Source: Cyclina sinensis
Taxonomy: Eukaryota; Mollusca; Bivalvia; Venerida; Veneridae
Reading direction: 5' to 3'
Length of the DNA: 64,000 bases
Assembly (NCBI GenBank): GCA_012932295.1
Contig: JAAONU010000017.1
Span: 1,798,001 to 1,862,000 of the forward strand
The position numbers and the translations under genes were made by a program. The stretch's first letter is position 1; each line of letters begins with the position of its first letter. The notes under the pieces were generated by a model. It ran no database searches and was not told where the DNA came from. It saw only the letters and a list, made by a program, of their open reading frames with translations. Shown piece by piece: positions 21,844 through 33,595 of the stretch.

Positions 21844-22128
21844 GCCGGCCGGCCCAGCTAGCTCAATCGGTAGAGAATCGGATTTTCAACCTAGACAATC
21901 CAGGTTCAATCCCCATCAGGGCCGGCAAAATTTTTCCGTGATAATTGATCTCAGACAATGTGTCTATAGGTCTTTTGTCTCTCACCTCTGAAGCAAGTGA
22001 GGAAGTAGTCAGAGAAATTGGTTAGTAAACATGTTGGATACCCAAGAACACAGGTTAGGTGGACTGACCGCCAGGATATGACCTTAGCAGTTGAAACTGG
22101 CGTTAAACCCGAATAAAGCCTAAAAAAA
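21844..22128 (+). mobile_element. tRNA-derived SINE with target duplication, 285 bp
   Basis: The head has a tRNA-like stretch: A box AGCTCAATCGGTAGAG and B box GGTTCAATCCCC, starting at GCCGGCCGGCCCAGC. The body ends in a tail TGGCGTTAAACCC and AATAAAGCC, a 3' end shared by many mollusc SINEs (recalled). It is flanked by 12-bp direct repeats, TCTTTATGTCTT at 21832-21843 and TCTTTATGTTTT at 22129-22140 (11 of 12 identical). The acceptor arm pairs over about five bases but the T arm does not, so it is not a functional tRNA gene. Confidence 0.85.
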
Positions 22129-22319
22129 TCTTTATGTTTTAATACAGGAAATACGATTTGTATTTCATGTTATTCACCTGATATATATGTAATCATTTTT
22201 CAACAAAAGTCACTTTTTCCTTATTCTGCTTATTTAACTATACCATTGCATGCTATTTTAATTATGATTTCTGTTCAAGTGTATTGTTTAGATGTATTAC
22301 ATGTATATATCTGATAAAC

Positions 22320-22963
22320 TGAGAATTCTAGCTAAGGCACATGTATAAAATGTTCTTGAAATACTGATATAATATCCCCTTACAGCGCTTACTTGACACA
22401 ATGACCGGTCCAGAGAATTCTAGCTAAGGCACATGTATAAAATGTTCTTGAAATACTGATATAATATCCCCTTACAGCGCTTACTTGACACAATGACCGG
22501 TCCAGAGAATTCTAGCTAAGGCAAATGTATAAAATGTTCTTGAAATACTGATACAATATCCCCTTACAGCGCTTACTTGACACAATGACCGGTCCAGAGA
22601 ATTCTAGCTAAGGCACATGTATAAAATGTTCTTGAAATACTGATATAATATCCCCTTACAGCGCTTACTTGACACAATGACCGGTCCAGAGAATTCTAGC
22701 TAAGGCACATGTATAAAATGTTCTTGAAATACTGATATAATATCCCCTTACAGCGCTTACTTGACACAATGACCGGTCCAGAGAATTCTAGCTAAGGCAA
22801 ATGTATAAAATGTTCTTGAAATACTGATATAATATCCCCTTACAGCGCTTACTTGACACAATGACCGGTCCAGAGAATTCTAGCTAAGGCAAATGTATAA
22901 AATGTTCTTGAAATACTGATACAATATCCCCTTACAGCGCTTACTTGACACAATGACCGGTCC
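22320..22963. repeat. Satellite array, seven 92-bp units
   Basis: Seven nearly identical 92-bp units, each beginning AGAATTCTAGCTAAGG (with a leading AG) and ending ATGACCGGTCC, fill 644 bp exactly. Only two sites vary: CACATG/CAAATG and TATAATATC/TACAATATC. Units 1, 2, 4 and 5 are CAC+TAT, units 3 and 7 are CAA+TAC, and unit 6 is CAA+TAT. The pattern points to recent expansion by multi-unit duplication. There are no spacers. Confidence 0.97.
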
Positions 22964-23052
22964 ACCGTCTCCATGTTTCTTTACATTGTCTATTTTATTT
23001 TACCCATGTTGTATTATTTACCTGGATTAAATAAAAGATGTTGTCTGTCTTG

Positions 23053-23108
23053 TGTGATTAATTAACAACTATTTTGGTGATTTCATAGGATTGATTAATT
23101 AACATCTA
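23053..23108. repeat. Isolated copy of the 10035-10242 minisatellite unit
   Basis: GATTAATTAACAACTATTTT, then TCATAGGATTGATTAATTAA, repeats the unit seen in the minisatellite left of the large transposon. Confidence 0.6.
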
Positions 23109-23372
23109 TAACACAAAAGTTTATTTTTTCACACATAACACTGACTCCAAATCAGATAACTCTTGAATACTAAATGAAAGGATGCAAGTCAGAATACATC
23201 AAACACGAACTATTGAAGAACTTTCGGCAATGGTGAGTTGAATTTTTATTGATGACATTAAAACCTAAATCAGGTATATATGAAAAGTAATAATTTAGAA
23301 AATTAGCCTATTTTTTATTTCGATCGGTATGATATATTTTTCGTTGTCTTTTTGTTCTCTAAAGAGTATTAT

Positions 23373-24200
23373 ATTGCGTTATTGCTCGTACAACGATCCG
23401 AGATTGATAGGGAAATTGTCCAACCAGACAAAAGATTCTCAGCTCAAATATCCAGTGTAGCCAGACAAGTCTCCGCCAAAAGAACAATATAGGATATATC
23501 TGGATTAATTTAACAAATATATTAACTGACAACACTCAGTATAGTACATACTGTAGATTTTAAAATATCTATAAAGCATTACCATAAATTTCTATCTGAT
23601 GACATTGATCTTATATTACACCTAACCGCAATATGTCCTCGTTTCATAAAGTGATTTAACTTCTAATTCTATTCTAAAATATATCTTATCATAATATCGA
23701 TTTTCCAAACAACAACAACAACAATTGGTAGTTCTTAGTCAACAGAATTTGCCTTTCAGAGGAATTGTTTTTCTTTCTAATAATTGCATTTAATTTCCTC
23801 TGTACATTTGAGCTGAATGAATCCATATATAAATGTTTATTGTACAGGAAATATTTTAGCAGTTTAAGCTGAAAATGATTTGAGTAGCTACTTAAATATT
23901 AGGTACTTAATCAAAATGTTTCATTCTATAAGTCAATATTGTCTTAAGGAAGGGTTAACATTTTTGCTACTCTGTATTCTTTGGATGGATATGGCTCAAG
24001 CACCTCAAATATTTGCATTTTCATGAACCATTTTCACCAAATAAAGTAAAAACGTCCATTGACTATATACTAAAGTAATTTTTTTGAAACTTTGACCTTA
24101 AGTTCAACAGACATTCTTTGAATTATTCTGATACCTGAAGGGACATGGTCTGAAAATAACCAATAGTATATTGCATATAATATTTATTTGACAATAATTG
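23373..24200. repeat. Old direct segmental duplicate, copy 2
   Basis: Aligns with 1-960 in the same orientation; see that entry for shared words. The order of matches is kept over at least 800 bp. Confidence 0.7.
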
Positions 24201-24274
24201 TTAAAAAAACACGCTGTTTAAGTGTGTTAGTCAGTGCTATCAACTAATTTGATACTTGCTAATTATGGGAAAAA

Positions 24275-24558
24275 AGTGAAAAACATATCAGGAAAGACCA
24301 CAGTCAGAAAACACAGCCTCCCTACACAGTAAAAAAATGAAGGAACAAAGAGCATAGATTTTTAAAGTGATCAATTAAAACAGACACACCACAAACAATT
24401 AACGAAAATGAGAACTCGTTGGGTTACCGCTTTGGAACGGTCAGTGGCAAACCTTGTGCTGCTGGGAGTTTAAACCAGGTTCTAGGGTTCACCAACCTCA
24501 CACTTGCCCCAACAAGTTTTCATCAGAACAAACAAATTGTTACTGGTGAATTAACTCT
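24275..24558 (-). repeat. Interspersed repeat family, copy 2
   Basis: Opposite-strand copy of 5866-6143. It keeps the block CAGGAAAGACCACAGTCAGA and AAACACAGCCTCCCTACACA, and the B-box-like stretch (CTGGTTTAAACTCCC on the minus strand). Confidence 0.6.
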
Positions 24559-24994
24559 AAGCAACCCATTTACTCGAAAACTTACTGTACTGTTGTACCA
24601 CTAATATTACTATGTTTCGTCGTTAAGTTTAGAACTTCCAATTCATCATTTTAACGATGTGGGTTCATCATTGTAAGGAAACTTAAAAAAATTGCTAATT
24701 GTAGTTTTCAGCACAAACTCATGATCATTAATTCTTTCATTTAGGACTTGAACAGTCACTTTTCTCTGTCCACAACTTTGAACGTATTTATGTTTTGTCT
24801 GTGTTGAAAAGCAATAAAAGGACATCAGTATTTTCCAACAGTAAATTTCTATTTACAGAAAATATTTATTTTACCTAAAAAGGATGTCAGTTACAACGAA
24901 TCTGGCTAAAAAGTCATACAGTATTCTCTTAATAGTTGCACAGTGCGTTCAAATAATTTATAAAAAGAATTGTCCTGCAGAAATGATATCGCTT

Positions 24995-26280
24995 GCAATG
25001 GGAGATTTGTAGTAAGATTTATCCCACTGTCCCTCTTGCAGCCTCTAGATATTTGATTTGATTCGTGGATTACATATTTTTATAGACATGCAGACAGACT
25101 GATTTTCTCAAACATACACTAGAGAACTGTTCTTCCGAACAATCATCTGCATTGTTAATACAAACAGTTTTAATCACATATCCCATGTATCCCCCTATGT
25201 ATTATGATCTAGACATATTTTCTTGTCAAACAAGTTAGTTTTGTTCTGCTGAAGCTGTAAAAGAACTTCTGATATATAGAGATGCGCGTTCATTTTGTGG
25301 AAACAAGAACAGCGATTTCAGTAGAGTCATTATCATTTACATGTAATTCATACAGTGTAGCAATACCACGTGACTGTGATGTCACTAAAGGCATCAAAAC
25401 CAAGACAAAACTGTAAACATTGGCTCCGCTTGAAAAAAACAAAATTACCTATAACGTTTTCATTTCTTTATCAATTTTAATGGGACATGTGTCAATCTAA
25501 GGATTTTCACGCAGTGCTTAAAAGACCGCTCTGTTGCTGATGGAGATCCTATATTCAGTGGAAGGCTTATATTTTTCTCTTTAGACTGACACATGTCCCA
25601 TAGTAATCGATGAAGAGATGGGTAATTTTGACTTTTCAAGCGGAGCCAATGTTGACAGTTTTGTATAGGTTTTGATGCCTTTAAGGACGTCACGATCACG
25701 TGGTATTGCCACACTGTCATTGAAACTTTGAAATATAATGCAATTTTGATAAATCGGCTCAGTGTGGTGCAAATATGGACATAATGAACTTTTTCGAATC
25801 TAATTGACAGTGCAATTTACAATGAATGTATTCAATAAAAACATAACATAAGAATTGTTCACTGAATTACGCTCTTTAAAAAGACTTTGTTTAGTTTTAC
25901 CCCAGTGTACCTGCTGAATAAAGTCGGCTTTTGGCGATAGAATCTGTTCTACAGATATATATGTTACAAGAAGGAAACGGCACATACATTATTGACAAAA
26001 GTCGTTAATGATTTGTTCAGTTTGCAGCATATCTGCTTCATATGACATTTTCTCGTATACTCTAAAAACATTAAGCATCAAACAAAGAATCATATACCAA
26101 TACAAACGTGCTGGATATATCTTAAAATATACACACAATATGGCTTATTGTAACAGTTTTATTTCAGGAGTTATTCGTCTTTATGACCTTGCTATTGTTA
26201 TTTACAAATGTTGCTTGTATTTCTGTTCACTTGTAATGAACAAGGTGTTTTTCTGTAAACGTATTTACAAATAGTTAGAA
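24995..26280. repeat. Direct segmental duplicate, copy 1 (partner 35655-36600)
   Basis: Shares long runs in the same order with 35655-36600, such as TCCTGCAGAAATGAT, CTTGCAGCCTCTAGA, AGAACAGCGATTTCA and CAAAGAATCATATACCAATA. This copy contains a 366-bp MITE that the partner lacks. Confidence 0.85.
25352..25717. mobile_element. 366-bp MITE related to the large transposon ends
   Basis: Long inverted repeats of about 150 bp run from ACAGTGTAGCAATACCACGT to its complement. They include CATTGGCTCCGCTTGAAAA and GGGACATGTGTCA. It is flanked by 3-bp direct repeats CAT at 25349-25351 and 25718-25720. The paralogous segment near 36050 has a single CAT and no insertion. The first 30 bp match the large transposon end (10555 onward) at 23 of 30 positions, including an unbroken ATACCACGTGACT, and both have 3-bp target duplications. 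No ORF is present. Confidence 0.88.
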
Positions 26281-26346
26281 ATAACGGATTCGCCAAAGCT
26301 TTTTTATGTTTTAAGACCAGACAAAGATTATCTCGTTTTCTGAAGG

Positions 26347-26646
26347 CTTTTATCCTTGCGGAAAGGTCGAGGAAGACTTTTATCCTTGGGGGAAGGTCGA
26401 GGAATGCTTTTATCCTTGGGGAAAGGTCGAGGAATGCTTTTATCCTTGGGGAAAGGTCGAGGGATGCTTTTATCCTTGGGGAAAGGTCGAGGAAAGGTTT
26501 TATCCTTAGGAAAAGGTCGAGGGATGCTCTTATCCTTAGGGAAAGGTCGAGGGATGCTTATATCCTTGGGGGAAAGGTCGAGTAGGGCTTTTATCCTTAG
26601 GGAAAGGTCGAGGGATGCTTTATCTTTGGGAAAATGTCGAGGGATG
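26347..26646. repeat. Minisatellite, ten 30-bp units
   Basis: Unit CTTTTATCCTTGGGGAAAGG then TCGAGGAATG, repeated ten times with one unit of 31 bp. Because 30 is a multiple of three, a frame stays open through most of it (10-residue period containing LSLGKGRGM). I regard that frame as a by-product of the repeat. Confidence 0.95.
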
Positions 26647-29600
26647 AAAACGAAAACGTTTTATCTGCTTCTTTATTCAATCTTAAGGTAGATTATTTTC
26701 GTTTTCAATTTCGAGGTGCTTATTACTGTTTTTCAACTAATGAATCAAAAAGATTTATTTTGATACTTTCACGAGTGAAACCAGCCTTCTGATAAAACTC
26801 ATTAAGTGTATACTATGTACAGTGACAACATTTCTGGATTTGTTTTAGTTTGTCACTTGATATTGCAGATATTTCGTGTCTGGTTTGTCCAAATCTTTCA
26901 CAATTTTTTCTAGTAGCTTGTAAAACCAATTTTATCAATTTAAGAAGAACATAATACTAGATATTAATTCAGTACTACCTTTCCTACCGTAAGTGTACAG
27001 GTAAAAGTTAGAAATCCAATTTTGTAAATATACAACTGTATCTTAACTGAAACTGATATGAATTTCAGATACTAGTTTGACATATGTCACCGCTTGTAAG
27101 ATTTACGTTTTTAACAAATTGCATATAAAGTAAGCTCAGAAAATCTTGACTATTTCTGTTTCCAGCAGTGGCTGGTGTATTGTTCCTTACGATAAATTAT
27201 TTACTGTTTGCTTAATTCAAAACCTTCAGCTTGGAGCTTTCCTGAAATAGCAGGCAATATCTACATCAATAAATCCGCAATTTTGAAATAACCGTTGCCT
27301 GTGTCTACTCTGCGACAAAAACCCTAGTTTAGCAAGAGTTATTTAAAACAGCACTTCTTAATACGTTAATAAATAAAGTAAAGGCTATACATTATGTCAT
27401 TTTTGGCATGACAGGTTAAAAAACTTCTTAGCATCTCTCGTTATTTTGTTATAGAGATCCATATACATTATGGTTTTTATGGTGACAAATTTATATCTTT
27501 TGTCAGTTACATTTGTTACAGCCCATAATAATTGTTAGTTTGGTTTTAAAACCGGATGGCTTTTGGATTTTAAATTGGCGCCAATAATGTTTACCCTAAT
27601 CCTGACAGCTTGCATTGGCGTTTTAAAATGACATCTGTGCAAACTGTTAATTCGTTTTGTTCTAATAACTGACATTGTCAGACTAATTTGTTTTATCTGT
27701 AGTGATGTGTTCGAATTCCATTATTGCTCTGTAGTGACATCGTCCTCGTCACTGGTCACACATACTCTGTATTTCGCAGGTCATCAAAAATGTCACTGAA
27801 ATAGTAATTTAATTTTTACATTGATAATTGTCAGTTAGTGCTTGCATTTGCATATCAAAGTCTGTGCAATGATTTGTTATAATCTTTATGAGATACTGTT
27901 TTATTTTCCACCTTAGGGACTGATATCAACTGCCAAATAAGATTGAGATACAGACATTAAAATTATAGAACAATCGAACTCCCTTGTTCATTTCGACAAT
28001 TTTATATCTTCATCCGGTGACTCTACACTAGGTCGCGTAACCTAGAGAAACATAAAACACAGTTATGATGTCCGTTTTAATTATGCAAAAATGTATTAAT
28101 GTGTCTTGAACATTAAATCTTAACAAAATTAATGGTAGTGCACTTTGTTTTACTTTCTTGCTACTGCAATTTAAAATTTGAAAATATGATCTTACATTTT
28201 ATTTCCAGAAGCAAACATGTAAAATCGAAATCTGCAGAAGAGTGAAATACGTGTCCGCAGAGCATATAAAAAAGACAAATTATATTTAAAAAATAAAATT
28301 AATAAAATCAAAAAGTCAATAAATAATGATAATAATAATTTTGATAATGAAAAAAGTAAAACAATGAACTTGCACCTTCCACATCTTAGCAGGATGACTG
28401 CAAAACCATTTCCTAACAAATGTCTTATAGATAATCTTAACATGTTATATGCAAATCAAACGAAAGCTGATAACGTACTTTCAAAAGGAGATCTTGATTT
28501 AAATTTGCTTTCCACGCGGCATTCAGTGCATTTAGAATAAGACAATAAAGACATGACATATTTATCATCTCTTGTTATTCATAAGGATTTTTTTTATTCA
28601 AAAAACGATACATCATCCAATTAGGGAACGAAAAAATCCTCATAGTCTGTATTATAAATCACCTACCTTGCCAAACAACTAAATCTACTTGTGAAGGCGT
28701 GTATAAAAATGTTTGCAAATGCCATTAATGAAATATTTTTTTCATGTTACGATAGGCATATCAATTATTTCTCCAGAAAAATATCGTATCACAGCAATTG
28801 ATCAAAGGTTTTCAAAAGCAACTCTCCAAGTGTAAGATGAACTTTAGACTGAATAATTCCAGAAGGGTACTCTTTTTAGACAGAAATATCAACTGAATTT
28901 CATTCTTTTGATTTTCAATGAACAATTGTCAGAATAATCAGTATTTTATATCGTAGGTAAGGAACTAGAATCATTTAAATTATCTGTGAAAAAAATATAA
29001 AAAAATATAAAAAAGTAAAGCACACCACAGCCTTGGGAACAATCTCACCTACAATATTAAAAGTATTGTTGAGATAGGAGTGTCAGTTCCAGAAGACAAA
29101 AAAATGTATCCGGGCTATGAAGCTAGAAGCAATGTACTTTCGGTATTGACATTAAGATATAGTATAATTTAGAATAAAATTAAATAGCATGTGTTTGATG
29201 AAAGGGAAGAACACCAGACGCACTTGAGACTTTTGGTATCACATACTTTCGACGCAACAAGTGTTTAGCATTCAGTATGAAATCATCAAGGGTAAAATCA
29301 AGATGTTGCAATATTTTTCCTGGATCGATTAAAAACAAATAAATATATTAATCTAAAATCAAAATTAATGTCCATTTTAAGGCGTTTTTTTTATGTAACA
29401 GGTAAGAATTTCGGTTATGTCGATCGTACTTTTCGAGTGTTAATTCAGTATTGAAATGTGCTTTCATGTTACTATATAAGCTACACATATTTTATGTTGG
29501 TGCATCGAAAAATGTTACGTTATGTAAATGTCATTAAAAAGTTTTTTATATGTATTTGTCGTTACCACTATTTATTTATTGCATGTGTACATGTTTGCCT

Positions 29601-32600
29601 TTACCTGTTTCGCATCACATTGTCTGGCTTTAATATGCCCACGTAGTAAGGAGGTATGTGTTAAGCCTACACTTGAAGAGAAAACGAGCTGATTTAAAAC
29701 CACGGTAAGTCATGGGAATGTATCGTGTACTCGAGTCAAATAAGGAAAACAGTTTTTATTTGCCGTAAACTACGCATTAGTAGAATATATGTCGGGTTGT
29801 GCAAGACATTCCAGACTTGAATTTGACTGTCATGGGAATCCTTTTTTGATCACTCGAATCACATTTCACGAGTGTTTTATACGGGATAAGAAACGTATAA
29901 CTGACACATAGCATTGTCAGGCATTCGAGATATCGAGAGTTGACTGAAATTCATTAATATCAGCAGATACTCTTAATACTAATTCATTTTAAACACTTTT
30001 AAGTCACATACAAAACCTGTTTTCTTTACACTATTGTTTGCTATTGACGATAATGCTTAGTTGTGTAGAATTATTCCTTCTCTTGACAATGACTGATTTT
30101 CTGAAAAGCATAGTTTAAAGACTTTTATGCAATTTTGTGGTATTCATATGTGTAACAGAACGTGCCTATGTCCTACAGTTTTCCCAGATCCTCATACTGA
30201 GGGAGTTTCGTCACTACAGAATAGGTACCTAAATCGTTTTGAAGATTTCCACAACTCATTATTTCTGTACTACAGCGGAAATAGACAGGTGTTAATTAGG
30301 GATGACATGCTAACCAAAAGGATTATATTTTTTAAGTGTCAGTAATTATATAGTTGACAGTCGAAGTTTAAAGTTATACATGTGTGAAGCATTCCTCATC
30401 GAAAGAGATATTTTTAGGAGTTCTAGCAAACCATTTGGAGATGGTCTTTACAGGAACTCTACAATGAGCCGTAGAGTATATAATATAGAAGAGAACAGAA
30501 CTGTTCTGTATAAAGATATTAGGTATTACGTAATGTAAACCTTATATTGATTGTGATTAAATGGTAGGCTCTGTGGCGACGTTTTGTTATTTTTCATTCA
30601 AATAAATCTAACTTCTGACTACTGATAACTAACATTGAAAAGAGACATAAATTGATGGCAACGAAGCAATAAGCATGGTAGCTTTTGCAAAAAAAGTTGT
30701 GAAATATGGCTTTGTCGCTGGTCTGAAATGACAATAGATACTATAGTTGTTTTAATAAACAGGACAGAAAAGTTCAATGCTATTTATTTAAGGAAATCTC
30801 CTCATGACACTTGATCCCGTAGTAACGACCAAATATTAATAGTCTATATGCCTTTTATGTTATAACTACGACAACCCGAAAAACAAATAATGACATCTTT
30901 TTTATGATGGATACAAACCGGACTATCACTTTTGTATCAATAAAGGTCATTGCAAGATAGTGTTCCTCAAATTAAGACAAATATTCTACGACTGAAAACT
31001 TAAAGCATAAATGTAGTAACTTTTGGCACTGAAAACTACAATTCCTTGAAACAGAATCACGCTTTTTGACAGATTATATGTGGTACCGGTATAAACATGT
31101 GTCGGTTCGGACAAAGAATTATCAGTTTGTCTATTATATGCACTTCACTGAGGATATTAGAGATTAATTTCTTTCTGAATTTTTTACATTTCGATAATTC
31201 TTAAGCTATTCTAAGGCTGAAATTCCAATTCTGTATATGATGTAAAGAAGAGTGAATGACGTGCTGAAGTAAAAATAAATACGTCACTTTTAATACGTAA
31301 GTGATCTCACTTCTAGTCTATTTCCTTATGGATATCACACAGAGGATTTATTGATGAGAATGAGGAAACGTCAAAGAACAAGAATGCCTGTGATTATAGC
31401 CTCAGATTCTTTTGATTCTGTAATTAGTCACAAGAATGACATCTTTGACAGGTCACGACAAATATCTAATGTTCTTACACATTCTTCCTTGAACAATCTC
31501 AGTCGAACATGTGACTTCGATTTGTATTATGGAAATGGAAACTGTATTTTATTATTGTATTGAGTAGATAATTTACAACCTCTGCTTCTGTGAAAAGAAA
31601 CTTTTGATGAAAAAAATAAAATATTTCTAAAACAAAAATAAAGTTTGGCCAGTCATTGTGAAAGCATCGATCATTATGATTTGAGTAAATGGAGAATTAA
31701 CTTTGACCTTTACAAAACTATTTGATATACTATTATCTTTTTCAGATAATGCATTTGAGCATGACTATTTATTGCTAAAGGAAGGCAGTTACTAAATGTT
31801 TGATCATAATTGTCCTGACGCTGTATGATAAAATGCTTCCGGTTGGAATTATGGACCACTTTGGTTAATAGTTGAGGCATATTTTTCTTAGCATGCAATT
31901 TGAGCTTTAAGATGCTGATAATGATGATAATTTCAAAAAGCTTCAGTGAGTGATGCTTCTAATTGTAATAACGCCACTAAACGTTCGGTCCAAAACCATT
32001 TCTTTTGAACGTTTAACTGGCGGCCGTACTACAAGTCTAGTATTAACTGTAATATAAAAACCTAAAAACAAATTCTGAACTGTGGATAAAGTTGATCTAA
32101 TTAAAGTCAGCAGACTGTGGTTTTTTTGTTGTTGTGTGTACGACTAGTAAAAATTTAAAACATAGAACTAATTTTGAAAGTAATTCTTGTTTTTATGTGT
32201 AGCAGGTGATACATTAGGGCTTGTATTTCTCTTTGCTAGATAAATGCTTCCTTTTACACTGTCTTGGAAACAACAAACCAAGTTTATTCACATTCACAAC
32301 CAGTTTTGCTTAGGATAGGATCATTTTCCTTTTTTTACCGTTTTGCTCTCCTCCATATTTTCAATATTTTAGATGTTCAGTTTATAAATATTAAGATAAG
32401 ATAAAAAATAAAGACAGTATGTTCTTCCTAACCGAAGATAGAAATAATAAAAAACTTGTATATGTAAATGGCACGTCATTAGTTAATTGGTGATCAGCAT
32501 TTTAGAACACAATTCGATTTTTTAATGTGATAAATTTCTTTTGATACATGTTTCTTTCTATCTTAGTTCAATTCTCGATTTGTCTTAGTCTGTAAAGGAA

Positions 32601-32830
32601 CCAGGAAAAGATAGTTTTCTCTTTTTGTCTTCTATATTGATGACAAATTTAAAACCGATCTTGAAGTGACTGACTAACACACGGGTTGACGATGCATAAA
32701 AAAGAAAATGTCTCTACATATAGAAAATTTAGCTGTAATTGTGAAGACGAAGCCTAAACTAAGTTACTCTCTCACTTTTGTCTCAGAAAACACCACAATA
32801 CAAAGTTTTACACTATTTAATCGGTAAAAA

Positions 32831-32873
32831 TTTTACCCCGTTAGCCACTGGGTTAGTGACTAACGGGGTAAAA
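32831..32873. repeat. Strong 19-bp-arm hairpin
   Basis: Arms 32831-32849 (TTTTACCCCGTTAGCCACT) and 32855-32873 pair at 18 of 19 positions around a GGGTT loop. The apex (GTTAGCCACTGGGTTAG) resembles the tRNA-like GTGGCTAAGTGGGTTAGC about 65 bp downstream. A followed T run is lacking, so it is not a clear Pol III terminator. Confidence 0.75.
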
Positions 32874-32910
32874 TTAGTTTACAATGTTAATTTCACACTT
32901 TGCAAGTAAT

Positions 32911-32992
32911 AAGGCTCTGTGGCTAAGTGGGTTAGCTTGCAGCTCTTTATTTAACTGACCTGAAGGGTATGGGTTCAAATCCGGTTGAAACC
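32911..32992 (+). repeat. tRNA-like SINE head
   Basis: A box TGGCTAAGTGGGTTAGC and B box GGGTTCAAATCC are spaced as in a tRNA gene. An AT-rich run (ATTCTTTTTTCTTC) follows. The acceptor stem does not close convincingly. The corresponding place in the other inverted-duplication arm lacks this segment, so it arrived after the duplication or was lost there. Confidence 0.6.
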
Positions 32993-33182
32993 GAATTCTT
33001 TTTTCTTCAATTTTTTGTGATGTATAGAAGCATGAAATAATGTTTTTTTTCTATAGTATATTAACTTATCCTTAATTTTAAAGAAAATCAGTTTTAAGGT
33101 GAATTCTGTGTAACGGTCTATTTAAATGTACAAATATAGGTTCCCTGCTCATTTCACTATGACTCTTTGTCTAATGGTTTAA

Positions 33183-33595
33183 AGGGGCTGTGCTCCAGAT
33201 GACAAAAAAAGAAAGTTTTCTTGTATTATAAATTTCTTGTAATATTTATGAAAAATGCTTAAAAAATAACTTACTGACAAAAAATAAGTCAAATAATTAC
33301 ATTATAAATTGATTTTTTTCCCTTCCAAAGTGCTATACCGTAACGCGACGGTATAACTATATCGTATAAGATTTAAAGTAAATATCTGTAATATCACGTG
33401 CGGCGATGGTGGTGACAGTAAAAGCGATGGAAATATTTTGTTAACATGAGGGTCCAGAGTTCAAATCAGGCTTTTTTATTCTATTTTGACTTTTATAATC
33501 AGTTTTGAAGTAAAATATTATGTTGTTTAATCTCACGGCATCTAAATATTTAATTTATGAAAAAAAAAATATGTCAAATCTTGAGTACAGCATCT
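33183..33595. mobile_element. 413-bp TTAA-target MITE, copy 1
   Basis: Inverted ends AGGGGCTGTGCTCCAGATGA and, at the right, the complement of AGATGCTGTACTCAAGATTT. It is flanked by TTAA at 33179-33182 and 33596-33599. The inverted-duplication partner near 38739 has one TTTAA and no insertion. An internal hairpin ATACCGT(AACGCG)ACGGTAT lies near 33341. A TTAA target fits piggyBac or Kolobok type transposons. No ORF. Confidence 0.9.

Noticed and set aside
21844..21930. Functional tRNA gene
   Set aside because: A and B boxes are present, but the T arm does not pair, and the unit continues into a SINE body with a target duplication.
22320..22963. CRISPR-like array
   Set aside because: The 92-bp units are contiguous with no unique spacers, and the context is animal DNA.
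26008..26274. 88-codon ORF sharing IKQRIIYQYK with an ORF at 36398
   Set aside because: The similarity follows from the DNA segmental duplication. The frames diverge soon after, with no sign of coding constraint.
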